64,000 bases of DNA from Parasitella parasitica (Eukaryota; Mucoromycota; Mucoromycetes; Mucorales; Mucoraceae). The translations under genes and the position numbers were made by a program. The first letter of the stretch is position 1. The number at the start of each line of letters is the position of its first letter. Of the stretch, positions 34,317-48,344 are shown piece by piece. The stretch covers positions 90,507-154,506 of the forward strand of contig MU619277.1 of the NCBI GenBank assembly GCA_025201805.1, read 5' to 3'. The notes beneath the pieces are model-generated. The model had not been told where the DNA came from. It ran no database searches and saw nothing but the letters and a program-made list of their open reading frames with translations.

Positions 34317-36160
34317 TTAAAGGTATTGTTTAAGTTGTGTAGGCAATGGTGTTACCATGGCAATTGATTTGTTTGAGAGCATGTTAGCAAAAGATTTTAA
34401 TAAATGTTGATGTTCCTACAAAACAGCTGTTTGAGACCCTTATCAGATTGTAATCAATAACACAGCGCCTTACCTGATTGATAAATGTGATTGCCCACCC
34501 CCTTTGCTGCTTTGCATTCTCTGGTAATGGTTTTTGCAAGATGGCACGGCCAATACGATGCACATAATCATCTAACGTGGCGGCCATATCATAATTGATG
34601 ACAAGCCGCACAGATGGTAAATCGATGCCCCGTGCCAACACGTCTGTTGAAACAATGACATCCCATAATGGTTCTGTTTGATTGATCCCCGCGATAATTA
34701 TCGCCCTTTCCTCCTGCGTTTTATCTCCATGCATGGCAACCACTCGTAGATGAGGATTTCGTTTTTTTATAGCTCTGCTTAAAAACTCTGCTCCAAGTCG
34801 ACTGGCAACAAACACCAGAATAGGTATCACAAAATACTTGGGATCTCTTAAAATAGAGTATAGACGTTTTGCTTTACTTTTGTTTTCCACCCAAAGAATT
34901 GTTTGTCGTACTTGGTCACTTGGTTCAGGCAATCTCACCATCTTTTTCTGCTGCTCTACTTTGACTTCAATGGGCAATACAAGTTGATCGTACAGTTTCT
35001 TGAGCATTTTGTCATTGCTCATAGTAGCTGAAAAATATGATGTCTGTCTAGGAGTTTTGTCCTCCAATTTACCCAAAATTTGCTTCACCTGAGTACCAAA
35101 CCCTAAACTAAACATGGCATCCGCTTCATCCAAGACAATCATACGAATTTTCCATAAACGTAGCAGTTTTGGATGGTGAGTGACCACATCTAAAATACGA
35201 CCAGGAGTTCCAATGATAACTTGAACCCCTTTTTTCAATCTATGCAACTGATTTGGCAAAGGTTCTCCTCCGATCAATAAACCTGTACGCATATTACGAA
35301 GTCTCATTGCCAGCTTTTTCATTACATTTTCGATTTGGCAACATAGTTCTCGGGTAGGTGCCATGATCATGGCGTAGGGCCCAGACCGACGCTTATAATC
35401 ATCCATCACAGAAAGAGATACACAATGAACTAGCATAGGAATACAGAAAGCTGCCGTTTTTCCACTGTGGGTGGGTGCAATGACCATTGCATCTCGCCCT
35501 GCAAGTCCAATGGTTACGGCTTGCCGTTGCACACCTGTAGCCGTAGACCATCCCATGGATTCAATATTGTGGAGAATAGTATCGCCTAATATGGTTGCAA
35601 GCTGATCATAGGTGCTAAATGGTTTCGGTATATTGCTTCCTATTATTTGTACTTCATGTGCTTTTAGCATTTGATTGACTTGCTGTGTACTCATGCTTGC
35701 AATTGAAGGCGGTTCTCGGTAGTTCGTTAGTTTGGCGTGTACATTAGCTGCAACATAATCTCGAATATGTGTGACAATCATTGGCTTTTTGGCCTTTTTC
35801 TTCACTAGTTTGTGTTGGCTTAAATCCGTATTAATTGCTTTGCATTGCAAACTATTTTCGTAGATGAATAATCTTATCATAGTTAGCTTTATCTGCTAGT
35901 CACCTGCATATGTCATGATTGGTATCATTATTGATATATTCGCCGTACTTTCCACACACAACACAAATTGGTTCATCTGGTAAAGCCAATCGCTGATCTG
36001 AAGAAAATTGCTTCACGTATTCTTCTTCCTCGTCATCTATCCCATCACTCTCTAAGCTAGGGCCATTTTGTGTAGAACCTGAATAAATTCTTTTGTTGTT
36101 TGAATAGTATTCGCTATTGTCATCTTGGCTATATTTTCGTTTTGCAACAAAAGAGTTCAT
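34317..36160 (-). CDS. DEAD-box RNA helicase, DDX59-like, with zf-HIT
   Basis: Three minus-strand exons fit in phase: 36160-35904, 35851-34474 and 34415-34317, giving 577 residues. A zf-HIT-type zinc finger ([11 protein letters not shown]...HDICSLQC) is formed across the first splice. Helicase motifs follow: Q motif region ([13 protein letters not shown]), motif I APTHSGKT (residues 211-218), APTRELCCQ (Ia), TPGRILD (Ib), VLDEADAMF (II), FSATM (III), [12 protein letters not shown] (V) and YVHRIGRA (VI). The zf-HIT plus DEAD combination is diagnostic of DDX59. Motif I is unusual: the usual TGSGKT reads THSGKT. After motif VI the usual GRxGR-like continuation is replaced by a longer insert before [11 protein letters not shown]59 binds RNA; its precise role is poorly defined. 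Confidence 0.92.
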
Positions 36161-36818
36161 AAGGGTAAAAAAAAAAAGATATTGCAGGGAGAACTTGAAA
36201 TTTTACACTTTGTTTACGTCTGATGTTTAGAGACACCACAGAGTGTTTTCTCAAGATTACCGTTATACAGTGCTTCACCGTGAGATCCATGTATCTTTCA
36301 AGATATAGGATCACAGTATCATTATTGACCAATGCTGAAGTTCCCAAGCTCATAATGTAGATAGCAGATCTTGGATTTGTTATCATGAAAAATGTTCTCA
36401 CTTTACAAAAAATAACTTGAATGATCACAAAATCTTGAATCCTATTTTTGAACGCAAATCGCTGAAGTTGCAGCTTTCTTTCCTCTACTGTAATGTGGCT
36501 ATATTGATTTTATTTTTTGTATCATGATTTTGCTTTTTTTGATATCACAATGACAGTAAACGACATGTTTCAATTGGTATATACCAAGTTTTAAATACTT
36601 GAAACTCTCACGAAAGAGCCATAGAATCTTAATGATAGGATACTAGCTGTGTTTAACTGTAAACTGGTATACTGTATCCAATGTGTACCTTGATCACAGT
36701 CAACAGAATACGATGCATAAAGAGTAAAAAAGGTCACAGCTATTCTAAAAAAAAAAAAAAAAAAAAATGTCAATTAGTTTTACTTGCACCGTCTGTTTCC
36801 TTTGATTTAAACTTCACC
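36161..36818. other. Divergent intergenic region, DDX59-like / NOC2
   Basis: Shared upstream region of two divergent genes. It holds an A-tract of about 20 nt at 36749-36768 and no supported gene. Confidence 0.45.
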
Positions 36819-39183
36819 ATGGCACCTGCGCTTCAAAAGAATACCAAAAAATCTGGCACTATGAAAACTAAAAGCAGAAAGGTGCAAAAGATTGTCCAGA
36901 GTTTGGTTGAAAAGAAAAAGAAGAAAGGTATGTTTCTCAATCAATTTTGTAGTGACGTAAATGTCTAAATCGTGTTTTTTTGTTGTAGACATCGGAAAGA
37001 AGCCTGTCTTTAAGGAAATGTAAGTAAAGTCTGAACTAGACTAGCTGTATTAGTGCTAATGAATACATCTAAGTGAATCAAAGTCTGAGGATGAAGTCAT
37101 GGAAGACACTCCCGATTCTGATGAAGATGATGTATTCAAGGTAAAAATAATTTGTATTCTTGCATAAGATAATGATTGACCAGCTCGAATATTTTACAGA
37201 AATTGCAGCGTGTTATGGATGAGGATTCTGACAATTCCGATAAACAAGTACCTGAAGCCGAAAACGAAGATAGTGGTAGTGATAGTGATCTCCCATCTGA
37301 CTATGAAAAAGAAATGGCAGTTGATGAGGATGATGAGAACGAGGGAGAAGAGGTTGATGAAGGTGACGAAGATGAAGAGGATCTGAAAAAAGACATTGAG
37401 CAACATAAGAAAGATATGAAAGCATTAAAGGAGCGTGATCCCGAATTCTATAACTTTTTGCAAAAGGAAGATGATGGACTTTTAGGTTTTGGTGAATCTG
37501 GCGATGAAGACGAAGCAGAGCAGGTTGGAGGTTCTGATGATGACGATGGCCTTTACAGTGATATGGAAGAACCTGAAGAAGATGACGATGACCAAAAACA
37601 AGCGGCAGTTCATGTGTTGACCAAGACTGAATTATATGAATGGATTGATTCCATTAAATCGAACAAAGATTTCAAAGCCTTTAAGAAGTTATTGTCAGCT
37701 TTTAAGACTGCTGCAAGAATGTCCGAAGAAGATGATAATATTACCTTTGTTTTTAAGATTGAAGATCCTGCCGGTAATATTTCCTATCAATTGTACATTG
37801 CATATCAACTGATTTATGAGATGTAGTTTTCTCCAAAGTAATTACATCGACGCTTCGGCTTGCACCCATTGTATTCGCGCATCACTTGAAGCCCAAGAAA
37901 GAAAATGGATCGCCAATGACCTCTGGTCGATGGTCATTCTTCAAATCATATGTTAGATCCTATCTCAACAATTTGCTCCACCTTTTGCGCAACTTGACTG
38001 ATGCTGATATGCTTCGTTTGACTATCCGTGAAGCTGAAAAATGCACTAATCTCTACGTTTGTTTTGATCGTCTTGCTAAAGAATACCTGAAAACTCTTTT
38101 AAACTCATGGTCCAACCTTGTTTCCACTGATATTGTGCGTGTACAGGCATTTTTGAGTATCAAATCCTTGGCCACCATCCCTGTGCCTCTCAACAAAGAT
38201 ACCAATCTCCAAGGCTATCTTGATCTCTGTCTTAAAAATGTCTATTTGACATTCGTCAAGAACTGCAAAAACACAAACTTGCACACTTTACCTGCTATCA
38301 ACATGATGCGTAACTTGGCTGTTCAATTATACGGCGTTAACCCTGTCCTCAGTTATCAACAAGGCTTTGTCTATATTCGTCAATTGGCAATTCATCTAAG
38401 ACAAGCCATGAAGGTTCGTTCCACTAAAAATCACAATATGGTCTACAATTGGCAATACATTCATTGCATTGATTTCTGGTCTGATGTCTTGAACGCCTAT
38501 GCTGGTAGTATGATAAATGAAGAAGAGGAGGTTGTGGAATCTCCTCTAAGCGCTTTGGTTTATCCCTTGACACAAGTCGCTGTTGGTGTGATTCAACTGA
38601 TTCCTACTGCACAGTTTTATCCTCTTCGTTTCCACGTACTGCGCTCTCTCAACTCACTCATTCACAATACTAATGTTTTTGTTCCTCTTGCTACTTATGT
38701 CTTGGAGGTGTTAGAAGGTACAGTTGCTATGGAAAAAGCAAAGCAATCCAATAGTGGCTTACCTACTGATTGGGATTTGGTGTTGAAGGTGAATAAGAAG
38801 AGCATTCATGGTCGCATGTACCAAGATGAAGTTTTGGATCAATGCGCCAAGGCTTTAAGGAATTACTACAAGGAATATTCTCATCATATTGCTTTTCCTG
38901 AAATGGTGGATGCTGATATCATTGCTATCAAGCGGTTTGTTAAACTATCAAAAAGTATAAAGGGTAAAGAAAAGTTAGCTAAATTGGCAAAGGATGTAAG
39001 TCTTATTCTTTTATTTATATTTTTCTCTTTCGGCATCTGGTTTATGAACTAACGTTTATTTTGTTGTAGCTTGAGAGCAAAGCCAAGTTTGTTCGTCAAC
39101 AACGTAGCAAAATTAGTTTCAGCCCGGAAAATATTACTGAAATTGAAAAGTTTAATAGTGATTTGAAGGCAAAGATGACCTAA
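36819..39183 (+). CDS. NOC2: Nucleolar complex protein 2 (NOC2 family)
   Basis: Six exons fit in phase: 36819-36927, 36989-37019, 37074-37140, 37200-37773, 37827-38995 and 39070-39183, giving 687 residues. The start is highly basic (nuclear/nucleolar signals), followed by a long acidic region typical of the family. The conserved domain begins LKERDPEFYNFLQKED and continues through LTKTELYEWIDSIKSN, then, restored by splicing, EDPAVFSKVITSTLRLAPIV, LGVNP-like LYGVNPVLSYQQGFVYIRQ and YPLTQVAVGVIQLIPTAQFY. Noc2 pairs with Noc1 or Noc3 and escorts pre-60S particles from nucleolus to nucleoplasm. The 31-nt second exon is the shortest in this gene. Yeast Noc2 has 710 residues, so this is full length. 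Confidence 0.95.
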
Positions 39184-41210
39184 GAAGCGAGTATACTTAC
39201 TCACTTAGAACCTACATACTACTCGCGGGTACTTTTTTTTTTTTTCGAATCAGATTATGTAATAAAAATAAACTAGAATTGTATAAATAATCATGTTACT
39301 GCTCACCGTGTGCATATGAATTGATCTGTTTGAACACTTGCCATATCCTAAGATGTTTAAATGTAATTTGAATCATCCAATTTTTTGCTAGTTGACACGG
39401 AAAACAGGTAATGTTATGTGTATCAGACTTGATGACTTTTATACACTGATTTTTTCTTTCATGTTGAGTGCACAAGATAACTGTATTTGAAAGAAGTTTT
39501 TGAATGTATAAAAGCAGTAAATAATCTAGACACAAAGCTAATTATAATTGTTATACATATGATGATTGTTTGACTAAGCGTTTAGTATAATAAACCATAA
39601 CACAACTAAGAATTGCACTGATGCGTGCACTTAGTCGCCTTACACATTTTGGTTATACACATATGTTAAAAGTTGATCCTTACTGCAGTTGCGTATACGT
39701 TGTATATGTCAATATCTATCATAAAACTACTTTTACTCTCGTAAACTTAGCTTTACGTTATTTTACATACATTCCTTTCTAGAGAATAATTATTTATTTA
39801 GAAGAGAGCAAGTACCTAATACAAGACTGTAATTATATTAATTGAATAATTTACTACACATTTATTCCCGGATCAATGCTTAGTTAAAGAGGACTGATAA
39901 ACAATGATTCTAATTAATATAAAAACCTAGAAGTTTTTGAAGTTAGTATAATTGTAATCCTAAAGTTTTTTATTATTTTTGTATTTCCTAAATCTTTCCA
40001 AATTTATTGCAATAATAGAATTGAACGTGTATGCAAATCAATTGATCTACCAGGGAAATATTTTGTGTACAATTATATAAAATATTGATCTAAAAGCTAA
40101 TTTAGGAGGATGATGAATTGCGCTGTAAAGTGATCAATATACTGAAAACGGCAAACATTGCTATTTTTTGCGTTTATAAAATATGTGGTATAAAGGATAG
40201 ATAATAACACAATATTTTTTTTTTTTTTTTTACTCAGATTGAAAGTTTATCAAGGATCTGATAGTGATAAAACATGTAATATTTACCAAACACTCTAATC
40301 ATTCCGTAAATGAATAGTTTTTTTTCTTCTACAAAGATAGTCAAGGAAGAACCTTTTATGAAAAAGGACTCCTAACAAAGAAGGCTTCCAAACTATAACT
40401 TGTATAATCAAATAGATTTGAAGATATTTCGCTTGAGAATGGTGGGATTCAACTGGTTATGGTTATAAAGAATATTTCATTCATTAATACAATGTGAAAC
40501 TTTACAAATGCAATTTTATTGATAGCTTGAGGGCAGCGTGTATTTTGATAACAGCGGTGGGACTATGACAGAATTTAATATACCAGATTGCAAAATATAA
40601 ATGAAGTGAAAAGTTCACATTATGCTAACTAACTCTAGCATAATGACATTATGTTCAAAATTATAATCGCAATAAAGTGCAATTCTTTGGCAGATTTATC
40701 TACGTTGATTTTCGACATTTCAGAATACGGTATTAAACCTGGCCATATTCTATACTTGCCTGATACCGCCATGATCCGGGCCAAGTAATATAAGTCTGTA
40801 AGATATTTATACAAGATGTCATTATGCTATAATTAGCAAAACGTGGACCATAGCAAATAAGGGCTTTTATATCTAAGACTCGTCGAGAAGTGCAGATCAG
40901 GATTCCTATGATTCATTTCAAATACTAACACTAGAATGAGACGTTGTGTGAGCACTACCCCTTGTTTTTTTTCAATGAATAAGGCTCAAGTTTTTTTTCC
41001 CATAAAATTCAGGTTATAGAATTGAAAACCAAACACATTCGATATTGTTAGCGTAATGGTTTTGATGATGCTTGAAACCATTCTGTTTTTGGTTTTGTCA
41101 GGCGAGATACAAGACATTCATGGTTGCGAAATGCTGATAGAGAACGTCAGCCACCCATAAAACTCCAATTTAATTTTTGACACTTTTTTTTTCTTAATGC
41201 CCTACACAAA
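39184..41210. other. AT-rich spacer with inverted repeats
   Basis: About 2 kb with no supported gene. A T17 tract lies near 40214-40232. A 10-bp hairpin is at 40618-40645, and a 14-bp inverted pair joins 40636-40649 with 40816-40829, possibly a small non-autonomous element. Confidence 0.45.
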
Positions 41211-42987
<1,777 letters not shown>

Positions 42988-43723
42988 TCTACTGTGAATA
43001 TGGTGCACTATGCGATTTTACAAGATCCACCAGTAAAAGATCAATGCTAAATATCACTAGCGATAGCCAACAATTGAAAGCAATAATTACCTAGCCCAAG
43101 TCACTTATAAACATTATTTCATAACTGATAGGCAACTGCACACAAATAGCACTATAATCAACTCAATATACGTTATTTTGCATGCATCATGAATATTAAG
43201 AATCATTGTAATAATTCAAGAATTTAAATCATCAGAGATCACCGTGAACGATTATTCTAGCCATTTTACCTTAGTATAGGAATAGTTTTGGAGAGCGAGA
43301 AAAGTCTAATCCGAATGAATAAGGTTTTACCATCGTATTATTAATGACTTTTTCGTAACAAGATAATCTCACTGAAAGAATTTGAGGCATATTTAGTATT
43401 CATTGGTGTTATACATACTTGTTTTTTAAGGTTTCCCCAGGACACAATACAATGCTTGCTAGACACCGGTATCTGATTTAGGTTACTTAGGTGAACTTCA
43501 TTTATAGTTTGCTTCGCCCCTGATGGGTTTGCAGCATGGTATCGCGCCATTTAACCCAGTAGATCAGTAGTTGCAAGCGACATGGATCACTCCTGCTATA
43601 TTTTCCCATTCATATTATTTGCAGTATGCCATCTTGTGCTACGGTAAATGTAATGTGCATAAAAAATGTTCAGCATGCAAGGAAACCGGTTTGCTCTTCT
43701 TTTCTTCTTTCTTTTTAACTAAA
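42988..43723. other. Spacer upstream of the UDP-glycosyltransferase gene
   Basis: No supported gene; AT-rich with no recognised repeat. Confidence 0.4.
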
Positions 43724-45509
43724 ATGATCCTATATACTGCATTTCTCGTTGTCTGGCTATATATCCAGCAAATATTAGCAAGCGGAGACCATTTCCAAAC
43801 AATGCAGAATTTTAGAGAGCCAAAGAATATTGCATTTGGTGCTTTATTAGGAGGAGCATCTCATATCAATTGGGTTCTGTCTATTCTCGATAAATTGACT
43901 GAAAGAAATCACACAGCTTGCTTTATTACTAGGGTAATTCATATATAGATATATATATTGATCTTCTGGGGGGGGGGGGTTAATCATTTTCTTTGTTGTA
44001 TCTAGGATGATCAAGCTAAGTTTGGCCAGAATTTTCCTTCTATTGAAACGATTTCTATTGCTAAGCCCTACGAAATATCCAAACAATCTCACTTGATGGA
44101 AAACATAAGGACTATCTCGGTGATTGATTTTTACGCTACATTAGCAGTTGGCTTAGACGTAGACTATGCAGATGGTAATTGCAAGAAGCAAAATCAAAAT
44201 CGCTGCATGTGAGATACTCATTTTTATGCTAGATTATCGCGAACAGCTGAAACTGTTCAATTCAAAGAAGATTGATCTGATATTCTGTGATTTTATTAAT
44301 ACAGCGTGCCATGAAGCTGCTCATACACTGAATATTCCATTCATCATCACCTCTAGTGGTATGTCAGGCGAGGGTACTACGGCACCTTATATCAATAACA
44401 ACCCAATTAGCATGAATAACCCTACAACGGAAGACGAGACTCTGGGCGAAAGATTGTATAATACTTGGGTAAAGCCTATTCAATTATTGATCAAATTACG
44501 CCCATTTCTGTATCAGCAACATGAAAAACTTAAGTCGTTGGGTATCGACCCTGTGTTTCCTGGCGATCTTCGTTACAAAAATTGCATCAAAATGTTCAAC
44601 AGTGCTTGGGGCTTTGAATTTGGTAGACCTTTGGGACCCCTGATCGAGTTAGTAGGACCTATTGTGCCTGGGAAGGCGGCGGCAAAGTTATCAACAGACC
44701 TCGACGAATTTTTAAGAACCCACCAAAAAGTAGCTTACGTGGCATTTGGACAAATTGCTCAAGCAACCAAAGCAGACATCATTCTCATTTTAACAGGCTT
44801 AATCGAATCATATGAAGCAAAGGAACTAGATGGCATTATCTGGGCTACACGGGGCATTGACAAACGCCTATTTCCTGAAACTATCGTATCTCAAAGCAAT
44901 ACTACCTACGAGGTTCACAGCTTCTTCAATAATCACCAAACGAGCGATATCAAGTTCCTAGCGTGGGCTGCTCAGTTAGCCATCTTAAGCCATCCATCAA
45001 CCAAAGTGTTTGTCACGCATGGAGGTACAGGTTCTATCCAAGAGGCTTATTTCAGCGGTGTGCGTTTGATTGTGTTTCCGTTTTTTGTAGATCAAATTCC
45101 AAATGCGGTTACAGTCGAGAAATTTGGAACAGGTGTTCGCTTGGATTACAGATCTACACAGGAGGAAGCAAATGTGTTGATCAGAAAAGTCATAGTGGAT
45201 GAATCTGGACACTTTCAAAGAAATATAAACAAGTTTAGAGCATTGACACAGATCAAGAGCCAGCATGGCCCTACACGTGGTGCAGACATAGCTGAAGAGG
45301 TTTTGTTTATGCATGAAAATGGTGTATTGAATCATCGAATGGATGCAAAATTAAGAGTGTCTTGGATCAAGGCACATAATCTGGACATGTACGCTGTAGT
45401 CACTGGTGTCTTGATTGTAGTTTTGTCGTCAGTTTTGTATTTAGTCTTTGGCTTGGCTAACTGGATACTCAAATCACTCAGAACTCGAACCAAGTTGAAG
45501 TCTGCTTGA
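43724..45509 (+). CDS. UDP-glycosyltransferase, GT1 family, membrane-anchored
   Basis: Three exons fit in phase: 43724-43933, 44006-44174 and 44233-45509, giving 551 residues. A signal peptide (MILYTAFLVVWLYIQQILAS) precedes the donor-independent N-terminal half (IAFGALLGGASHINWVLSIL). The C-terminal half carries the UGT signature region: VAYVAFGQIAQATKADI, FLAWAAQLAILSHPSTKVFV, THGGTGSIQEAYFSGVRLIV and FPFFVDQ, where HGG and the DQ pair contact the UDP-sugar. A C-terminal membrane helix (TGVLIVVLSSVLYLVFGLAN) and a basic tail follow, as in ER-anchored UGTs. Sterol, lipid or xenobiotic substrates are all possible. The normal (D/E)Q end of the signature is kept, but the usual W-x-P-Q stretch is modified to WAAQ. 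A G10 run lies in intron 1. Confidence 0.88.
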
Positions 45510-46099
45510 TATGTGTATAAATAAAGCTTATTGCAGAAGTACATCACACCTTGTTTACTTTTGGATGTATAGATCCATAAATAATTCAGGTTTATGAATA
45601 TCTTTAACCGATAGAATTCTCTAGAATTGCGCTACTGTGAAAACCTGACTTTATATAAGCATAGGCAGCATAACAGATCATATATGTGCTGCATCGCTGT
45701 GTTCCAAGAGTATGTAAAAGAAGGTTGTTGGCACGTGTAATGCATATAATATTTCACAACCAATCTGCAAGAGATCCACCAAAGAATGCTCTATTTAGCA
45801 GCTGATATTGTAGAAATAACATCAAGAGTATCCGAATTACAATCCATGGTGGTCTTCATGTCCATTTCTTCAAGCTTGAACATGTTGTTTGGCTTTGTTG
45901 CGTCAGTGTTTAGACATCCCATATTTAGGAGTCAGTCCCCCTCTTTCTTTTTTGAGCGCAGAAGCAAGACAAACATAGGTGCTTCTTCCACTTCAACAAT
46001 TTATTCTCTCTCTCTTTCTATTTTTTCTTTCCTTGATTGAAAACTAGTCGATAGGAAAAAAAAGAAAAGAAAAAAAAGGGAAACATAGGATAGAGTAAA
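45510..46099. other. Spacer between UGT and B56 genes
   Basis: No convincing gene. An 84-codon frame at 45786-46040 is hydrophobic and Ser-rich and could be chance. The stretch just before 46100 is purine-rich (A/G) and presumably the B56 leader. Confidence 0.35.
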
Positions 46100-48344
46100 A
46101 TGATGAAAGGTTTAAAGGGAGTCGTAAGTTTTGGTTCAGTCTTTTGCACGTCCACAGGTTTAATATCATGTCTACAGCTTACACGGAGAGGATCGCAAAA
46201 GGATAGCAAGTCTTCTTCAACCAAACATGTAGCCAATAAATCTCGTTTTTCAACATCGTCTTCGACTCTTACTCGATCATCGTCCTCCTCTAGCAATAAT
46301 TCGACAAAACAGACACCAATATCTGACAATACTATTAATAACCCTCATATCCAAGTAATCTCGCCATCATCATCGTCTACAGCAATAGCAAATACCGTAT
46401 CTGTATCAGGACAACACAACAATAATGTAAGTTTTTTTTTGTTTTGTTTTTTTTTGTTTATGGTGCTACAAAATAATAAAAACTTAATAATAGCAACAGC
46501 AGCATAATATTAAAGTCAATCCTACTATACCGGGTCGTTCAGCAGAAGTTACCAAGCAAATTTTAAAAGACACTCCTAAAGATACCATACCTGCTGTACG
46601 TACTCCTCGCCGTCAACGCTCTTCCAGAATCTATGCTACTAGAGAAAAAGTAGATCTCGAAAAGAGCCCATACTTTAATGGTAAGTTACCTTCATTGTGT
46701 GTGAACTTCTCGTGTTGACCATTTTACTATTCCAGATGTTCCTCCTTCAAAACGTCAAGATTTATTCAAATTAAAATTACAGCAATGCCAAATTTTATTC
46801 GATTTCAATGATCCCTCGTCAGAATTAAGAAACAAAGAAATCAAACGTCAGGAACTGCAGGAGATGTTGGAGTTTGTTGCGACTTCGAGAGGTGCTATCT
46901 CGGATCTCATTTACCCTGATGTTATTCGCATGTTCTCAGTCAATACATTTCGAACCATTTCACCTCAAACAACAGCTGTAAACGAAGGTTTTGATCCAGA
47001 AGAAGACGAACCTGCCTTGGAGACTGCTTGGCCCCATCTTCAGTTGGTTTATGAGTTCTTTCTAAGATTTGTCGAATCTCAAGACTTCAATCCTCAAATT
47101 GCAAGAAAGTACATTGATCAAAAGTTTATTCTTCAGGTATTGCATGTGTAGAACTACACTTGAAAATCAAAGCGGAAATTAATTCGCTGTATTTACAAAA
47201 TAGTTGCTGGAACTATTCGATAGTGAAGATCCTCGAGAAAGAGATTTTTTGAAAACAACATTGCACAGAATTTATGGCAAATTTTTGAACCTACGAGCAT
47301 TTATTAGAAGATCCATCAACAATATTTTTTTTCAATTCATATACGAAACTGAGCATTTCAACGGTGTAGCCGAACTCCTCGAGATTCTCGGCAGGTATGA
47401 TGTTTTTTCGTTTTTTGATTTGCAAAAGTATTCACAACAAAACAAAACAAAAAAAAAATAGCATCATCAATGGGTTTGCATTGCCTTTAAAAAAGGAACA
47501 CAAGACGTTCCTTTACAAAGTTCTCATACCTCTCCACAAACCAGCCCATTTAGCAACTTACAGTCCTCAGTTAACTTACTGTGTCGTCCAATTTTTAGAA
47601 AAAGATCCTGATCTTGTACCTGGAGTCATTCAAGGATTAATGCGATATTGGCCCAAAGTAAACAGTGCCAAGGAAGTAATATTCTTGACAGAATTCGAAG
47701 AGATTTTGGATGTTACTGAAAATGGCTTTGATGATACTGTTATGATCCTCTTTTTTCAAAAACTAGCTCAGTGTGTAGCAAGCCCTCATTTTCAGGTGGC
47801 AGAGCGGGCTCTGTACTTTTATACTTATGAGGATGTTATCCGTATCATGGATGATAATATCGAGGTGCTTATGCCAATCATCTTTCCTTCCGTATACAAA
47901 CATTCAAATCAGCATTGGAATAGAACCATTCATCAATTGGTTTATAACACACTTCAACTGCTGATGAAATTAGATCAGGATTTGTTTGAAAAACTAGTGG
48001 AAGATTACCAGCGGGAACAAGCAGAGCAAGTTTTAGTTTTTCTTTTATTATTGTCGTATTGTATTTTTAATAGTAACAAGAATAGGAATGTCGGATTGAA
48101 ACTAAATCAAAATAGAATGTTGGCTTGGAAAAAGTTAGAAGCAAGAGCTGCTGAATTAAAGCAAAAATCATCATCCCTATCAACATCATCTACAGAAGAG
48201 ACTGAATCAATTGATTCTGCCCTGATTTTGGCAGCGATCGAAGAGAACCAGGTGGAGAGTAAAGTAATAACTGCTATAAATACCAATATGGAAAAGCTGA
48301 CCACCAAAGAAGATTCAGATAATGACTCTTGGCATAGCGTCTAA
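46100..48344 (+). CDS. PP2A regulatory subunit B56 (Rts1/Par1-like)
   Basis: Exons: 46100-46123, 46178-46426, about 46500-46680, 46736-47136, 47204-47394 and 47462-48344, the last probably containing one more intron. After a Ser/Thr-rich head, the B56 fold runs from [20 protein letters not shown] through [100 protein letters not shown] and [20 protein letters not shown]. It directs protein phosphatase 2A to substrates carrying LxxIxE motifs; yeast Rts1 acts in the cell cycle and stress response. The acceptor of exon 3 is ambiguous among three in-phase AGs (46493, 46499, 46502). A 51-nt in-frame segment from about 48030 to 48080 codes for a hydrophobic run unlike B56 and is best read as an intron. 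Confidence 0.93.

Noticed and set aside
39296-39535. 79-codon minus-strand frame after NOC2
   Set aside because: Composition is that of translated AT-rich DNA and no homology pattern was seen.
43968-43980. G10 run that could indicate a G-quadruplex
   Set aside because: It is a single homopolymer run inside an intron, without the four separated G-tracts required.
45786-46040. 84-codon plus-strand frame before the B56 gene
   Set aside because: Hydrophobic and Ser-rich low complexity, ends in the purine-rich B56 leader, no domain.
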